This document shows positions 43,945 to 52,535 of a stretch of DNA of 53,526 bases, one piece after another. Below the pieces are notes generated by a model, which did not search any database, was not told where the DNA came from, and worked only from the letters and a program-made list of their open reading frames with translations. The first letter of the stretch is position 1. Every line of letters begins with the position of its first letter. This DNA is from an uncultured Succinivibrionaceae bacterium (GTDB lineage Bacteria > Pseudomonadota > Gammaproteobacteria > Enterobacterales > Succinivibrionaceae). The stretch is from assembly GCA_900539665.1 (NCBI GenBank), contig UQCV01000009.1:1-53526 (forward strand), in the 5' to 3' direction. Position numbers and translations under genes: made by a program.

Positions 43945-44568
43945 TTAATGAACCCATCTAAAATAGAATAAATACAGTGGCAAAAATTGCCATTATTTTT
44001 CGTTTCCTTACCCCCTTCGAGATAAAGAACTCGAATATGTTAGTGTCTCTGCGACATGTAACGTCTGTGGGCGGGTGCATCATACTATAAAACCACTAAA
44101 ATTTCATTAATTTTTTAGGATTATTTCGCTAAATCTAATTTCATTTTTTCTATTCTTTCCACCTTCATGCTTAAAGTTCGCAAACGCCAATTGTCTATTT
44201 GCCAATTCCTTTAATCGCACTTTTAGTGGCTTTTAAGCTCCTGTGCGAGCCACTTTAATATCGCCCCCATACAAACCAACCGCAAACTTAAGGTCCATGT
44301 TTTTCGGTTAAGCTAGAGATATTTTTCATTTGTAGCGTAAAACACACACTTCTAAGAATTTTTGAATGACTTTGAGCGCACTTTTTACCGAAATAATACA
44401 TTAGGTACAGTCCAATCACTTATAATACAGATAGGATCGCGGACCACTCTTGAAGCCACTCTTTAGTAACAAGTAATGATTTCTTGAACCTACTAATCCG
44501 CCCTTTATTCGCTGCTCAGAACCTGCTATTGTGATTATTGTTAAATTAAGCAGGCAAGGATTACGTCT
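43945..44568. promoter_or_regulatory. 624-bp divergent region between rplM and zapG
   Basis: No gene is visible. Near rplM, a TATAGT/TATGAT -10-like string (about 44082-44093 on the minus strand) precedes a leader of roughly 140 bases, in keeping with a regulated L13 leader. On the plus strand TATAAT at about 44420 is a possible zapG -10. I see no long palindrome, repeat or open frame. Confidence 0.35.
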
Positions 44569-45042
44569 ATGTTAAGCTTTCAAATTTATCTCTATCTTGG
44601 ATTAACCTTTTGCATTGGTGCCTTAATTGGCTATCTTCTATGTTTTTTTACCAATCGTAATAAAGATAAATCACGCATGGAAGATGAACTCACTAGAGCT
44701 AAACGCGAACTCTATAATCAAAAAAGAATGTTGGCCGATTTCTTCAATACCTCAAACACTTTGTTTGAACAGCTAGAAAATAGTTACCAAGCGTACAGTA
44801 GCCATATGAATGAACATGCTCGTAAAATGTTCCCACTGCTTGACAACATGTATGTCACTTCAAAACACGGTTTTTATGCTACCCCAAATACAATGCAATC
44901 CAAGGCAACTGCCCAAGCCACAAACACTTTTACAGAAGAAGTAGAAGCGCAAGAGGTTCCACCTCATGATCTTAATGACCTTTATGCAGCTCAAGGTGCA
45001 AGTGAAACAGAAAACACCAACGCGAAAGAAAATAAGCAATAA
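44569..45042 (+). CDS. zapG: Inner-membrane division/envelope protein ZapG (YhcB, DUF1043)
   Basis: N-terminal membrane helix (residues ~6-27, with CIGALIGYLLCFF), then a coiled coil with ELTRAKRELYNQKRMLADFFNTSNTLFEQL, SYQAYSSHMNEHARKMFPLL (typical of YhcB), and a disordered acidic tail. 157 residues (E. coli 132). YhcB links division and elongation machineries. Position between rplM and degQ/degS matches E. coli (rplM-yhcB-degQ-degS), which supports the call. ATG follows AAGGA. Confidence 0.88.
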   Translation: MLSFQIYLYLGLTFCIGALIGYLLCFFTNRNKDKSRMEDELTRAKRELYNQKRMLADFFNTSNTLFEQLENSYQAYSSHMNEHARKMFPLLDNMYVTSKHGFYATPNTMQSKATAQATNTFTEEVEAQEVPPHDLNDLYAAQGASETENTNAKENKQ

Positions 45043-45087
45043 TTAGCATCACAACCTATAAGTTACTTAAACTTAAAAAGTTACCCC

Positions 45088-45119
45088 AAAAAGCTCTCGC
45101 CTTATGGCTAGGGCTTTTT
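45088..45119 (+). terminator. Terminator of zapG
   Basis: AAAAAGCTCTCGCC, loop TTAT, GGCTAGGGCTTTTT: 14-base arms with one wobble and one mismatch, ending in a T-run, 45 bases after the stop. Confidence 0.8.
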
Positions 45120-45193
45120 ATAGCTACGCAGTCAAATATGTATTTTAACAGCTAGGTAACAGACAACTAAAATTCAAGTAATTAAAATGCATA

Positions 45194-45495
45194 ATGAAAC
45201 AATCCGAAATAAGTCTAACTAAGCTTAGAGTGGGCCAATGTGATTTCGATAGTTTAAAAGATAACAAAGTACTTAGTAGCACTTTAAAGTGCATTCACAT
45301 CTACATTCACAATAATACAAACAAGCATATGAAAGAGTGGAATAATGGCAGAATCAAAAAGATTCTTTTATAAAGAAAATTTACAATCTGTTTGCTAATT
45401 ACCCCCATAACATGACAGCCGAAGAAGTTAAAATTTTCGATAAAGAAAATCCGTATTGGGCAGCATTCTTTAAAGATCGAAAAAATGAATCGTAA
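45194..45495 (+). pseudogene. Probable frame-broken small gene between zapG and degQ
   Basis: An open frame from ATG 45194 to TAA 45373 gives 59 residues (MKQSEISLTKLRVGQ... RIKKILL). A second frame ending at TAA 45495 reads KKIYNLFANYPHN then MTAEEVKIFDKENPYW and AAFFKDRKNES, with codon use that looks coding. The two frames overlap near 45345-45373, as if one gene were split by a small indel. There is no good ribosome site for the second part. I do not recognise the product. Remaining sequence to degQ (45496-45675) shows no gene. Confidence 0.35.
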
Positions 45496-45675
45496 GAGTG
45501 TGTTTTAAGGCCCAGTAAAACGCAAATATATAAAGTTCTTACCGGTTTTAATAGTGATATGCCGAAGTAATTCGCCCCACAAATACTGAACTTTACGCAG
45601 GTCACATGGTCTATATTAGAAGTGTTGGTAATAATTTGGTCCAAGCACTGTATTTATTTTGGAGAATTATTGAAT

Positions 45676-47064
45676 ATGAATTGCGCTAAAAAAATGATCT
45701 TAGCTGTAGCTATTTTAAACGCCAGTCTAGCCTCAACAGTTGTTATGGCTAGCGACTCAAACACTAGCCTTATAAGCGCAGCTGCTGCCATGCAAAGCAA
45801 TGAAGACATGCCAAGCTTAGCTCCGCTTTTGGATAAAGTGATTCCAGCTGTAGTAAACATCTCTGTCCAAGGGAAAAAATCCCTAAATAGCGATATGGCC
45901 AATAATATCCCTGAGCAGTTTAGATTTTTCTTCCCTGACATGCCTAAAGAACGTGAATTTCAGGCTTTAGGTTCTGGCGTTGTAATCAATGCAGAAAAAG
46001 GCTATATCATTACAAATTACCATGTTGTTGACGGAGCTTCTGAAATCAAGATTACGTTCCAAGATGGTCGCGTGATCAAAGCAACCAAAGTTGGCGAAGA
46101 TGAACAAACCGACTTTGCTTTACTTAAACTTGAAACCATTCCTAAAAATCTTACTGCTTTAAAATTTGCTGATTCTGATAAATTACGCGTGGGTGACTTT
46201 GCCATTGCCATTGGTAACCCATTTGGTTTAGGGCAAACAGTAACCTCTGGGATTATCAGCGCCCTTGGGCGTTCTGGCCTCAATATTGAAAATTACGAAA
46301 ACTTTATTCAAACAGATGCTGCAATCAACTCCGGTAACTCAGGCGGGGCTCTTATTAACCTACGAGGCGAGCTTATCGGCATCAACACAGCCATTTTAGG
46401 TAAGTCCGGGGGCAATATCGGCATCGGCTTTGCCATCCCATCAAATATGGCCAATAACATTGCTCAGCAAATCATGAAGCATGGGAGCGTTAAACGTGGC
46501 ATGCTTGGGATTATGGGGACTGAAGTAACAGACGAATTAGCAAAGAACTTTGAATACGAAAACACCAATGGTGCTTTCGTTAATGAAGTTATGAAAGGTT
46601 CAGCAGCTGAAAAAGCTGGTATTCGCTCTGGTGATATCTTAACCTCAATTAACGGCGTCCCTATTAAGAATTTCGGTCAATTGAGAGCTAAAATTGCAAC
46701 TTATGGGGCTGGTAACAAAGTTAAACTTGGGGTTTTCCGTGATGGCGAAAACATTGAAGTTGAAGTAACACTTGCCTCTAATAACGGGACTGAAGCTGCG
46801 GTTGATGCCGTCTCAAGTAGCGTTCTTAAGGGCGCAATGCTTGCAAATGACCCTAAGGGCAATGGCGTCTTAGTAACCGAAGTTGAAAAAGGCTCTCCTG
46901 CTGAAGCCCTTAACCTTGCTAAGGGGGACATCATAGCTGAAGTTAATCGTAAGCCTACTAAATCAGTAACCGATCTTGAAAAAATCTTAAATAAAAAGAG
47001 TGGTTTTATCGCCCTTAAGATTATTCGTGGCAATGCCATCATCTACGTTACTAGAAACTACTAG
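45676..47064 (+). CDS. degQ: Periplasmic serine protease DegQ (HtrA family)
   Basis: Protease/chaperone for misfolded envelope proteins. Signal peptide (residues 1-25, cut after VVMA), trypsin-like domain with H116 (NYHVV), D146 (TDFALLKL) and S222 (NSGNSGGAL), then two PDZ domains (~275-360 and ~375-462). 462 residues (E. coli DegQ 455, DegP 474). DegQ rather than DegP because of the neighbouring degS. Start: ATG 45676 with GGAG 11 bases upstream; the longer reading from 45622 hides the signal peptide. Convergent with degS, whereas E. coli has them in tandem. Confidence 0.93.
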   Translation: MNCAKKMILAVAILNASLASTVVMASDSNTSLISAAAAMQSNEDMPSLAPLLDKVIPAVVNISVQGKKSLNSDMANNIPEQFRFFFPDMPKEREFQALGSGVVINAEKGYIITNYHVVDGASEIKITFQDGRVIKATKVGEDEQTDFALLKLETIPKNLTALKFADSDKLRVGDFAIAIGNPFGLGQTVTSGIISALGRSGLNIENYENFIQTDAAINSGNSGGALINLRGELIGINTAILGKSGGNIGIGFAIPSNMANNIAQQIMKHGSVKRGMLGIMGTEVTDELAKNFEYENTNGAFVNEVMKGSAAEKAGIRSGDILTSINGVPIKNFGQLRAKIATYGAGNKVKLGVFRDGENIEVEVTLASNNGTEAAVDAVSSSVLKGAMLANDPKGNGVLVTEVEKGSPAEALNLAKGDIIAEVNRKPTKSVTDLEKILNKKSGFIALKIIRGNAIIYVTRNY

Positions 47065-47128
47065 TAAAGCGTAAAACTAGTAATGCTTTTTAAGAGCTTT
47101 TAAGCCCAAACATTACTCCAGTAAAACC

Positions 47129-47161
47129 CCAAGGGGCGTAAGTTATGCTTACGCCCCTTGG
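47129..47161. terminator. Bidirectional terminator between degQ and degS
   Basis: Perfect 14-bp stem CCAAGGGGCGTAAG/CTTACGCCCCTTGG with a five-base loop. It is followed on the plus strand by TTATTTTTG and on the minus strand by GGTTTTAC. Serves both convergent genes. Confidence 0.9.
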
Positions 47162-47227
47162 TTATTTTTGCGGTCTAATGATACCCGTTTGGCCGTCTAT
47201 CTGTTTCTTTTGACTTTTAAACATCTC

Positions 47228-48313
47228 TTAATAAGCAGGTTGCTCCGAAACCTCGACCTCAGCCTTCAACGACTGCCCAGCTCTAATAATATCAAAAGAA
47301 ATCCTAGTCCCTGGCGCGCTGTCAGCAATCAATTCCATAGCCGATTTTAAATTCATGACGCGTTGGCCGTTTATATTTATCACAATATCCCCAGCTTCTA
47401 AATGTCCGTAAGAAGGCCCTGCAGCATCAACGGCGGTAATGACGATCCCAGTTAAATCAGAATTAAGCTTACCCGTGCGACGCATAAGGTCACCAACGTC
47501 AGTGGCGGTAATCCCTAAAAACCCACGCACCACTTTCCCATTTTTTATGATATCGTTCATCACACGAAGCACGAGTTCTTTAGGAATCGCAAAACTAATC
47601 CCATAGGCAGCTTTATCTGAATTAGCTAACGTCGCTGTACTCATCCCCACAAATTCACCCAGCGTATTAACGAGGGCCCCACCTGAATTGCCAGAGTTAA
47701 TTGGAGCATCCGTTTGAATTAAGTCTTGTAGACCCGCTGTTAAGTCAAGAGTACTAAAATTAGTAATACCACTCCCAGAGCGCCCAACTGCGCTAACAAT
47801 ACCGTGAGTTACGGTCTGACCTAAATTATACGGATTACCAATAGCTAGAACGATATCCCCTAAATGAAGGCGCCGATCTAAATTCACAATTATCGGGGTA
47901 AAGGTATCATCTGAGTCGATCTTTAAAACGGCGACGTCTGTTTTTCGGTCGTAGCCAACCACTCGGGCGTAATAAGATCGGCCATTACGAAGCTCAACTG
48001 CAATTAAGCCTTTATGCTCAAGTAAAGACATGATGACATGAAAATTCGTTATCACGTACCCATCGCTTCGCACAATGATGCCTGAACCATTATTACTTTG
48101 TTCTTCAGCCGGAGCTTCTTCATTAAGCAAGCTTACACGAATCCCGACCACAGACTCTGCGCTACGTTCTATGGCGTTAGCATAACCTTCAGGGGCTCTT
48201 GCCACACTAAAGAAGCGCGGTAGCCAATTGGATGACATATTAGGGGTCAATAAAAGGACTAAACTACCAATACCAAGACCTAAAATAATACTTTTAGTGT
48301 AATTCCAACCCAT
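47228..48313 (-). CDS. degS: Site-1 protease DegS (sigma-E stress sensor)
   Basis: Inner-membrane-anchored HtrA protease that cuts the anti-sigma factor RseA when its PDZ domain senses unassembled porins. N-terminal anchor (residues ~8-24), protease domain with H92 (NFHVI), D126 (KTDVAVLKI) and S210 (NSGNSGGAL), and a single PDZ domain (~260-350). 361 residues (E. coli 355). Start: ATG 48311-48313 (MGWNYTKSIILGLG); the reading to 48451 adds 46 residues not in the family. Confidence 0.94.
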   Translation of the reverse strand: MGWNYTKSIILGLGIGSLVLLLTPNMSSNWLPRFFSVARAPEGYANAIERSAESVVGIRVSLLNEEAPAEEQSNNGSGIIVRSDGYVITNFHVIMSLLEHKGLIAVELRNGRSYYARVVGYDRKTDVAVLKIDSDDTFTPIIVNLDRRLHLGDIVLAIGNPYNLGQTVTHGIVSAVGRSGSGITNFSTLDLTAGLQDLIQTDAPINSGNSGGALVNTLGEFVGMSTATLANSDKAAYGISFAIPKELVLRVMNDIIKNGKVVRGFLGITATDVGDLMRRTGKLNSDLTGIVITAVDAAGPSYGHLEAGDIVININGQRVMNLKSAMELIADSAPGTRISFDIIRAGQSLKAEVEVSEQPAY

Positions 48314-48532
48314 AGTGCCCCCGTTAAACTCATATACGAAATTATAACTGAATGTAAGAAGTAAATGATGAATTAGGACTAAGATGATGGTTAAATTTTT
48401 GCCAAAACTGTTTTTAAGGGAATATAAAGAACATCTGTAGCATCCATACAACTAAAGGTAACTATCAGCGAACGTAAGCGCGGAACAAGAAATTAAGACG
48501 TTTAATCTCAATAGAACCAACACGAACTAAAC

Positions 48533-48560
48533 GCTTACAAGAAGGACGCAAAACAAATAA
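48533..48560 (+). mobile_element. 28-bp relic of IS21-family IstA (C-terminal end)
   Basis: 27 of 28 bases match 53211-53238, the end of the IstA pseudogene, in the same orientation. In the matching frame it reads NAYKKDAKQI, as in the transposase. The similarity continues a few codons upstream (HELN against MESN), then ends at a stop. Too short to be active. Together with the right-hand remnant it brackets the accessory operon as direct repeats. Confidence 0.7.
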
Positions 48561-48716
48561 CTTTAGCGTTTGTACAATTTCACTTAAGTACCAATTTATG
48601 TACTTTTAGCGTAATAAGATAGCTAGATACAAATGTATGGACGTTCTACGAGAAAAGTATGAAGTAAGAATACAGAGATGTAAAAATAGAGATGAAGAGA
48701 GATTGAAAGAGATGAA

Positions 48717-48751
48717 ATAGCTCCTCCCAACATAGAATCAGTAGGAGCTAT
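48717..48751 (-). terminator. Terminator of the metal-ATPase operon
   Basis: ATAGCTCCT/AGGAGCTAT, nine-pair stem with a 17-base loop, 12 bases past the last gene. The minus-strand tail (TTCATCTCTTTC) is only moderately T-rich. Confidence 0.6.
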
Positions 48752-48762
48752 AAAGGTTATGC

Positions 48763-49005
48763 TTATTTAGCAGCCTTTGCAGCTTGCTGTTCAGCGATTA
48801 AATCTTCTAGATGCTCTTTTTGAGCCTGTAATTCTTCTTCAGACAAAGTTGCGTTATCAGCACCTTCTTTAGAGAATTTTTTAGTAACAGAATCGAAAGA
48901 GTTTAAGATCTGATCTTTATGATCCTGAAATAATTTGTAACCTACAGCACCTGCAGCAATACCAGCAACAAGGCCAATTAAAAAGTCGGTTTTATTAGTT
49001 AACAT
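48763..49005 (-). CDS. Small single-helix membrane protein of the metal-ATPase operon
   Basis: 80 residues. An N-terminal membrane helix rich in Gly/Ala (~9-26, LIGLVAGIAAGAVGYKLF, with small-residue packing motifs) is followed by charged helix: DHKDQILNSFDSVTKKFSKEG and a Glu/Gln/Ala/Lys-rich tail ending KAAK. Start ATG 49003-49005, six bases after GGAG; the ATG at 49017 contains that GGAG and is less likely. Last gene of the operon, 48 bases after the ATPase. It resembles small proteins that accompany such ATPases (DUF6110-like, and mycobacterial PacL in plan only). It may stabilise or cluster the pump (inference). Confidence 0.75.
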   Translation of the reverse strand: MLTNKTDFLIGLVAGIAAGAVGYKLFQDHKDQILNSFDSVTKKFSKEGADNATLSEEELQAQKEHLEDLIAEQQAAKAAK

Positions 49006-49053
49006 TGTATTCTCCATTAGTAGTTAAAACTACATACATACTCACAATGAGTA

Positions 49054-51222
49054 TTATACGTTATTTACGTCTTGATTACGCTTGATTTTTTCAAACGTAA
49101 ACTTCTTATCAAAAAGAATTCTTGCTGAGTTTATAACCACACCTATAGTTGCTGCATTGTGAATGGTTGCAGCAATAAGTGGGTTAATTTTTCCAAGTGC
49201 ACCTAACATCATTGCAGCTGAATTAATTGCAATGGTAGCTGCAAAGTTTTGTCTTACAAGCCCCATAGTAGCTTTAGATAACTCAAGAACCTTTGCAAGT
49301 TTTAAAGGCTCATCTGAGGTAATTGTAATATCAGCAGACTCCATGGCAATATCTGTAGACTTACCACCTAAGGCAACCCCAATATCAGCATAGGCAAGCG
49401 CAGGTGCATCATTGATACCATCACCTACCATAAGTACTTTTGAGTAGCTTTGTTTGCTTGCCACAAACTCTGCTTTCTCATGAGGTAGGACATCTGATTT
49501 AAAGCCATCTAAATCAAGCTTTGATGCTACATACTCAGCGGTTACCTTATTATCACCGGTAAGCATTACAATCTCATCAACGCCATCACGTCTAATCCTG
49601 TTAATGGTCTTTTTAATATCATCACGAATTGGATCTGTAATGATCAATGCTCCTAGTAGATCATTGTCTCTTGCCACATAAATGACATTACTTTCTTTTG
49701 AATAGGATGAGCAATCAATCTCTTGAAGTTTATCAATATGATTTTCCATCATAAAGACTTTACTTCCCACTAAGATATGACCTCCTTTTACACCATCAAA
49801 ATCATCAACACTTGCACTAATACCACGACCTACCACAGTTTCAATCTTTACTGTATCAGGAATTGACATGTGCTGTAGAGAAGCATAATTTAATACAGCC
49901 TCAGCAAGTGGATGTGAAGAGGATTTTTCAGAAGCAGCTGCTAGTAATACAACCTCTTTTGTTGAAACCGAAGGTACAGGTAAGATATCTACTAAGGTTG
50001 GATGACCATTAGTGATAGTACCGGTCTTATCTAAAATTACAGTATCAATATCAGCTAAAGTCTCAATAAAGTTACCACCCTTTACTAATACCCCCATTTG
50101 AGCAGCTTTACTAATTGAAGCTGAAATGGCAGTTGAAGTTGATAATTTTAAGCCACAACTAAAGTCAATAAAGAACATGTTTAGAACACGAGAGATATCT
50201 TTAGTTACGGCATACACAACTGCGGCTGATAAGAATGAAATTGGCACCAAGGCATTAGCCATTCTATCGGCAAAGTTTTGAATTGGGGCTCTTCTGTTTT
50301 GAGCATTCTCAACCATGTTAATGATACGAGCTAAGTTAGTCTCATCACCAACTTTAGTAACTTTAATAGTAATTTCACCATTGCAAACCACAGTACCTGC
50401 ATATACATCTTGACCAACAGTCTTATAGGCAGGTATTGATTCACCGGTTAATGAGGATTGATCAATTGAGGCTTCTCCGCCACAAATCTTTCCATCAACA
50501 CAAATTTTTTCACCTAAGTAAACGACCACTTCATCGCCTACTTTTACATCATCAATGCTTACTTTACTTATATGGTTAGATGAATCTTTTAACCATACAA
50601 ACTTTTCTTTCATACCAAGTAAACTTGAAATATGTTGACGAGCTTTTTCAGCTGCACTTATAGTTAACATTTCAGCAAAGTTTGAAAGAACTAATAAAGA
50701 TAGACTTGACTCAGGCTTTCCTGAAAGTAAGGAGGCTAGCACTGCTGTAGCAGTTAGAGTATCTGCATTTGGATGTTTATCTTTTACTAAACCTACAAAG
50801 CCTTCTTTAAAGATGTCTTTGGCTATTAGTAAAACAAAAACACTTTTTGCAATAGATAAATTTGCAAAAGAGGTTGGAGATAAACGTTTTACAGCTTCTA
50901 AAACCCCAAAACCACATAAAGAAATTAAAGCTTTGAACTTATAGCTTTTAAGTTCATCACCTACAGCTTTAATTTGTTTTTGATCTTGCTCTTTAGCTTC
51001 TTTTTTCTTTTGCTCAATTCTTTGCTTTATAGATATAAGTTTTAATTTAAATAAAGCTGCAACTAAAAGCTTTGGTGATGTGGTGTACACACTTAGAACG
51101 CCATCATGAATTAAAGCAGATTTTACCCCTGGAACTTTACGTAACTTGCATTCATAAAGAGTTCTTGTGCGAGCATCATAATCAAGATCTAAGGAGATAT
51201 TTTGATGAAATAACGCTGACAT
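49054..51222 (-). CDS. P1B-type metal-transporting ATPase, FezB-like (P1B-6 candidate)
   Basis: 722 residues. N-terminal degenerate HMA-like domain (~10-55) without CxxC, a charged Lys/Glu linker, about six to eight membrane helices, actuator TGES (259-262), phosphorylated D398 in DKTGT, HP (437-438), TGDN (555-558) and GDGIND (600-605). The membrane metal site, usually CPC or SPC, is FSCGLKLSTST (354-364): Cys356 kept, both usual Pro absent. The last helix pair has PLIAATIHNAATIGVVINSAR. This pattern fits the P1B-6 group that includes ferrosome FezB, by recollection. Iron is the likely substrate if so; Zn or Mn are alternatives. Directly abuts the HMA gene upstream. Confidence 0.85.
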   Translation of the reverse strand: MSALFHQNISLDLDYDARTRTLYECKLRKVPGVKSALIHDGVLSVYTTSPKLLVAALFKLKLISIKQRIEQKKKEAKEQDQKQIKAVGDELKSYKFKALISLCGFGVLEAVKRLSPTSFANLSIAKSVFVLLIAKDIFKEGFVGLVKDKHPNADTLTATAVLASLLSGKPESSLSLLVLSNFAEMLTISAAEKARQHISSLLGMKEKFVWLKDSSNHISKVSIDDVKVGDEVVVYLGEKICVDGKICGGEASIDQSSLTGESIPAYKTVGQDVYAGTVVCNGEITIKVTKVGDETNLARIINMVENAQNRRAPIQNFADRMANALVPISFLSAAVVYAVTKDISRVLNMFFIDFSCGLKLSTSTAISASISKAAQMGVLVKGGNFIETLADIDTVILDKTGTITNGHPTLVDILPVPSVSTKEVVLLAAASEKSSSHPLAEAVLNYASLQHMSIPDTVKIETVVGRGISASVDDFDGVKGGHILVGSKVFMMENHIDKLQEIDCSSYSKESNVIYVARDNDLLGALIITDPIRDDIKKTINRIRRDGVDEIVMLTGDNKVTAEYVASKLDLDGFKSDVLPHEKAEFVASKQSYSKVLMVGDGINDAPALAYADIGVALGGKSTDIAMESADITITSDEPLKLAKVLELSKATMGLVRQNFAATIAINSAAMMLGALGKINPLIAATIHNAATIGVVINSARILFDKKFTFEKIKRNQDVNNV

Positions 51223-51896
51223 TATTTGGCCCCTCCTTCTAAGATTTTATACCCCCACCACAATAATTGAGGTCCATTTGGACTTTGTTTTTGAACAAAA
51301 ATCTTGTAAACCCCCCAAGCAAAGCAAGCTGCACCTACAACAATTGAAAGATCTACTGTGTTGTTTAGAGTACTTTTTACAAAATTATTTGCACTAGTTG
51401 TATAAGAATTAAGAGCACTACCAATACGAGTTCTCTTAGCATACTGATTTAAATGAGCTGCACTTTGACCTGAGGAAATAGCACTAGAGGTTGCAATAGC
51501 ACCATGAGCTAACTTTGCAGAAAATGCGCCTTTATTTTGAACTTTTTTCAGTTTAGATTCATTTACTTTTTGAGTTTGTTCATTGATCTTATTGATGATT
51601 TCATCAATAACTGCCTCATCACAATCGTACTTTAAAACCATGGTTCCAGTAACTGAGTTGATTGAAACAGAATTTATCTGATTTAAAGATTCAATTTTCT
51701 CCTTTAATGCACCAGCAAAATTACCATCCTTTAAAAGGATACTCTTATAACGACGTCTTCCTTTTATAGAGTGGATGCAAGTAAAGACTGCAAGCTTAGC
51801 ACTCTGCTCTAATTTTTTATGCATTAAAGTTGTAAAGTAGGACTGTAGTAGAGGCTGAGCTGCAGCAATAAATAAAGAAATAACAGTTAAATTCAT
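51222..51896 (-). CDS. HMA_2-like domain membrane protein of the metal-ATPase operon
   Basis: 224 residues. N-terminal hydrophobic segment (~1-22), a degenerate heavy-metal-associated fold (~35-110: SIKGRRRYKSILLKDG, INSVSINSVTGTMVLKYD, with no CxxC), an Ala/Ser-rich helical middle, and a second membrane segment (~180-200, DLSIVVGAACFAWGVYKIF). Its stop overlaps the ATPase start (one base shared), so the two are translationally coupled. A FezC- or FezA-type partner of the ATPase is the best guess. Confidence 0.75.
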   Translation of the reverse strand: MNLTVISLFIAAAQPLLQSYFTTLMHKKLEQSAKLAVFTCIHSIKGRRRYKSILLKDGNFAGALKEKIESLNQINSVSINSVTGTMVLKYDCDEAVIDEIINKINEQTQKVNESKLKKVQNKGAFSAKLAHGAIATSSAISSGQSAAHLNQYAKRTRIGSALNSYTTSANNFVKSTLNNTVDLSIVVGAACFAWGVYKIFVQKQSPNGPQLLWWGYKILEGGAK

Positions 51897-51914
51897 TTTA
51901 TATTTTACCTAAGC

Positions 51915-52205
51915 TTAGTGTTGTGCCTTCTGTTTTAAGCATTGCTCAATTTCGAGTAGTTCCTTGTTTAGCGCAATTTTAGCTACGTCATATACAAGCA
52001 ATACAGATCCTGTAACTGTATTTATAGAGCACTCTGTCAATTCAGGAAAATTCAAGAAATATTCTTTTAAAAGAGTAGCATTTTCTTCATTTCCCTTAAG
52101 TAAGGAGCTATAACAACGGATCCGACCGGGAAGGTAACTACTAACAGTTACGGTTGATAAAAAATACTTCTTCTCATCAAAAAATTTGGTTAAAAATTCA
52201 AACAT
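51915..52205 (-). CDS. Small HMA_2-like domain protein, first gene of the metal-ATPase operon
   Basis: 96 residues from ATG 52203-52205; a TTG at 52214 is the alternative. One HMA-like domain: VSSYLPGRIRCYSSLL (beta1 plus the GRIR signature), a helix (ENATLLKEYFLNFPEL), then CSINTVTGSVLLVYD. The CxxC metal site is absent, as in HMA_2 proteins. No membrane helix. 18 bases before the next gene. No known chaperone activity can be assigned; it may bind heme, metal or the ATPase. Confidence 0.72.
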   Translation of the reverse strand: MFEFLTKFFDEKKYFLSTVTVSSYLPGRIRCYSSLLKGNEENATLLKEYFLNFPELTECSINTVTGSVLLVYDVAKIALNKELLEIEQCLKQKAQH

Positions 52206-52535
52206 AGTACTCAAAAATAACAGATTTAAACAATATGTAACCTAAGTGTAACCTTAATTATCAACATATAACCCAGATTAGCTATATCTTATTTAGGTTA
52301 ACATATTTTAACGCCGATACATATAATTACATATAATTGTAAAATTCGCTATAACGGCATGCTTTTTCGCTCAAAATGACGTGATAATTTTTCCTACTTA
52401 ATTTTCAGCTTAATTCTCTAACCCAAAACACAAATTTATTTTACCTATATCTGTATTCTATGGAGTGGTCATCGTTTGCGATAAATTGACTACTTTTCTA
52501 TGTCGTTATTTATGAATTGCGACTAAGGATACTTA
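52206..52535. promoter_or_regulatory. Divergent region between the metal-ATPase operon and istA remnant
   Basis: 330 AT-rich bases. TGTAACCT occurs at 52236-52243 and 52247-52254, 11 bases apart (one helical turn), and a related inverted AGGTTAACA is at 52294-52302 followed by TTTTAAC, forming GTTAA-N6-TTAAC. A 10-bp tandem ACATATAATT lies near 52319-52338. These could be regulator sites for the operon. I found no convincing Fur box. Confidence 0.4.

Larger units (their letters stand above)
48314..48762. other. degS-accessory operon gap with IS relic
   Basis: 449 bases without an intact gene. Holds the IstA-derived relic at 48533-48560, a purine-rich stretch with several GAGATG words (48675-48717), and the terminator of the accessory operon (48717-48751). 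This looks like the left junction of transferred DNA. Confidence 0.5.

Noticed and set aside
45399..45644. Minus-strand 81-residue frame upstream of degQ
   Set aside because: Lies opposite the better coding-like plus frames, has no ribosome site and no recognisable features.
52206..52535. Fur box upstream of the metal-ATPase operon
   Set aside because: Only isolated GATAAT-like hexamers occur; no arrangement close to the 19-bp consensus was found.
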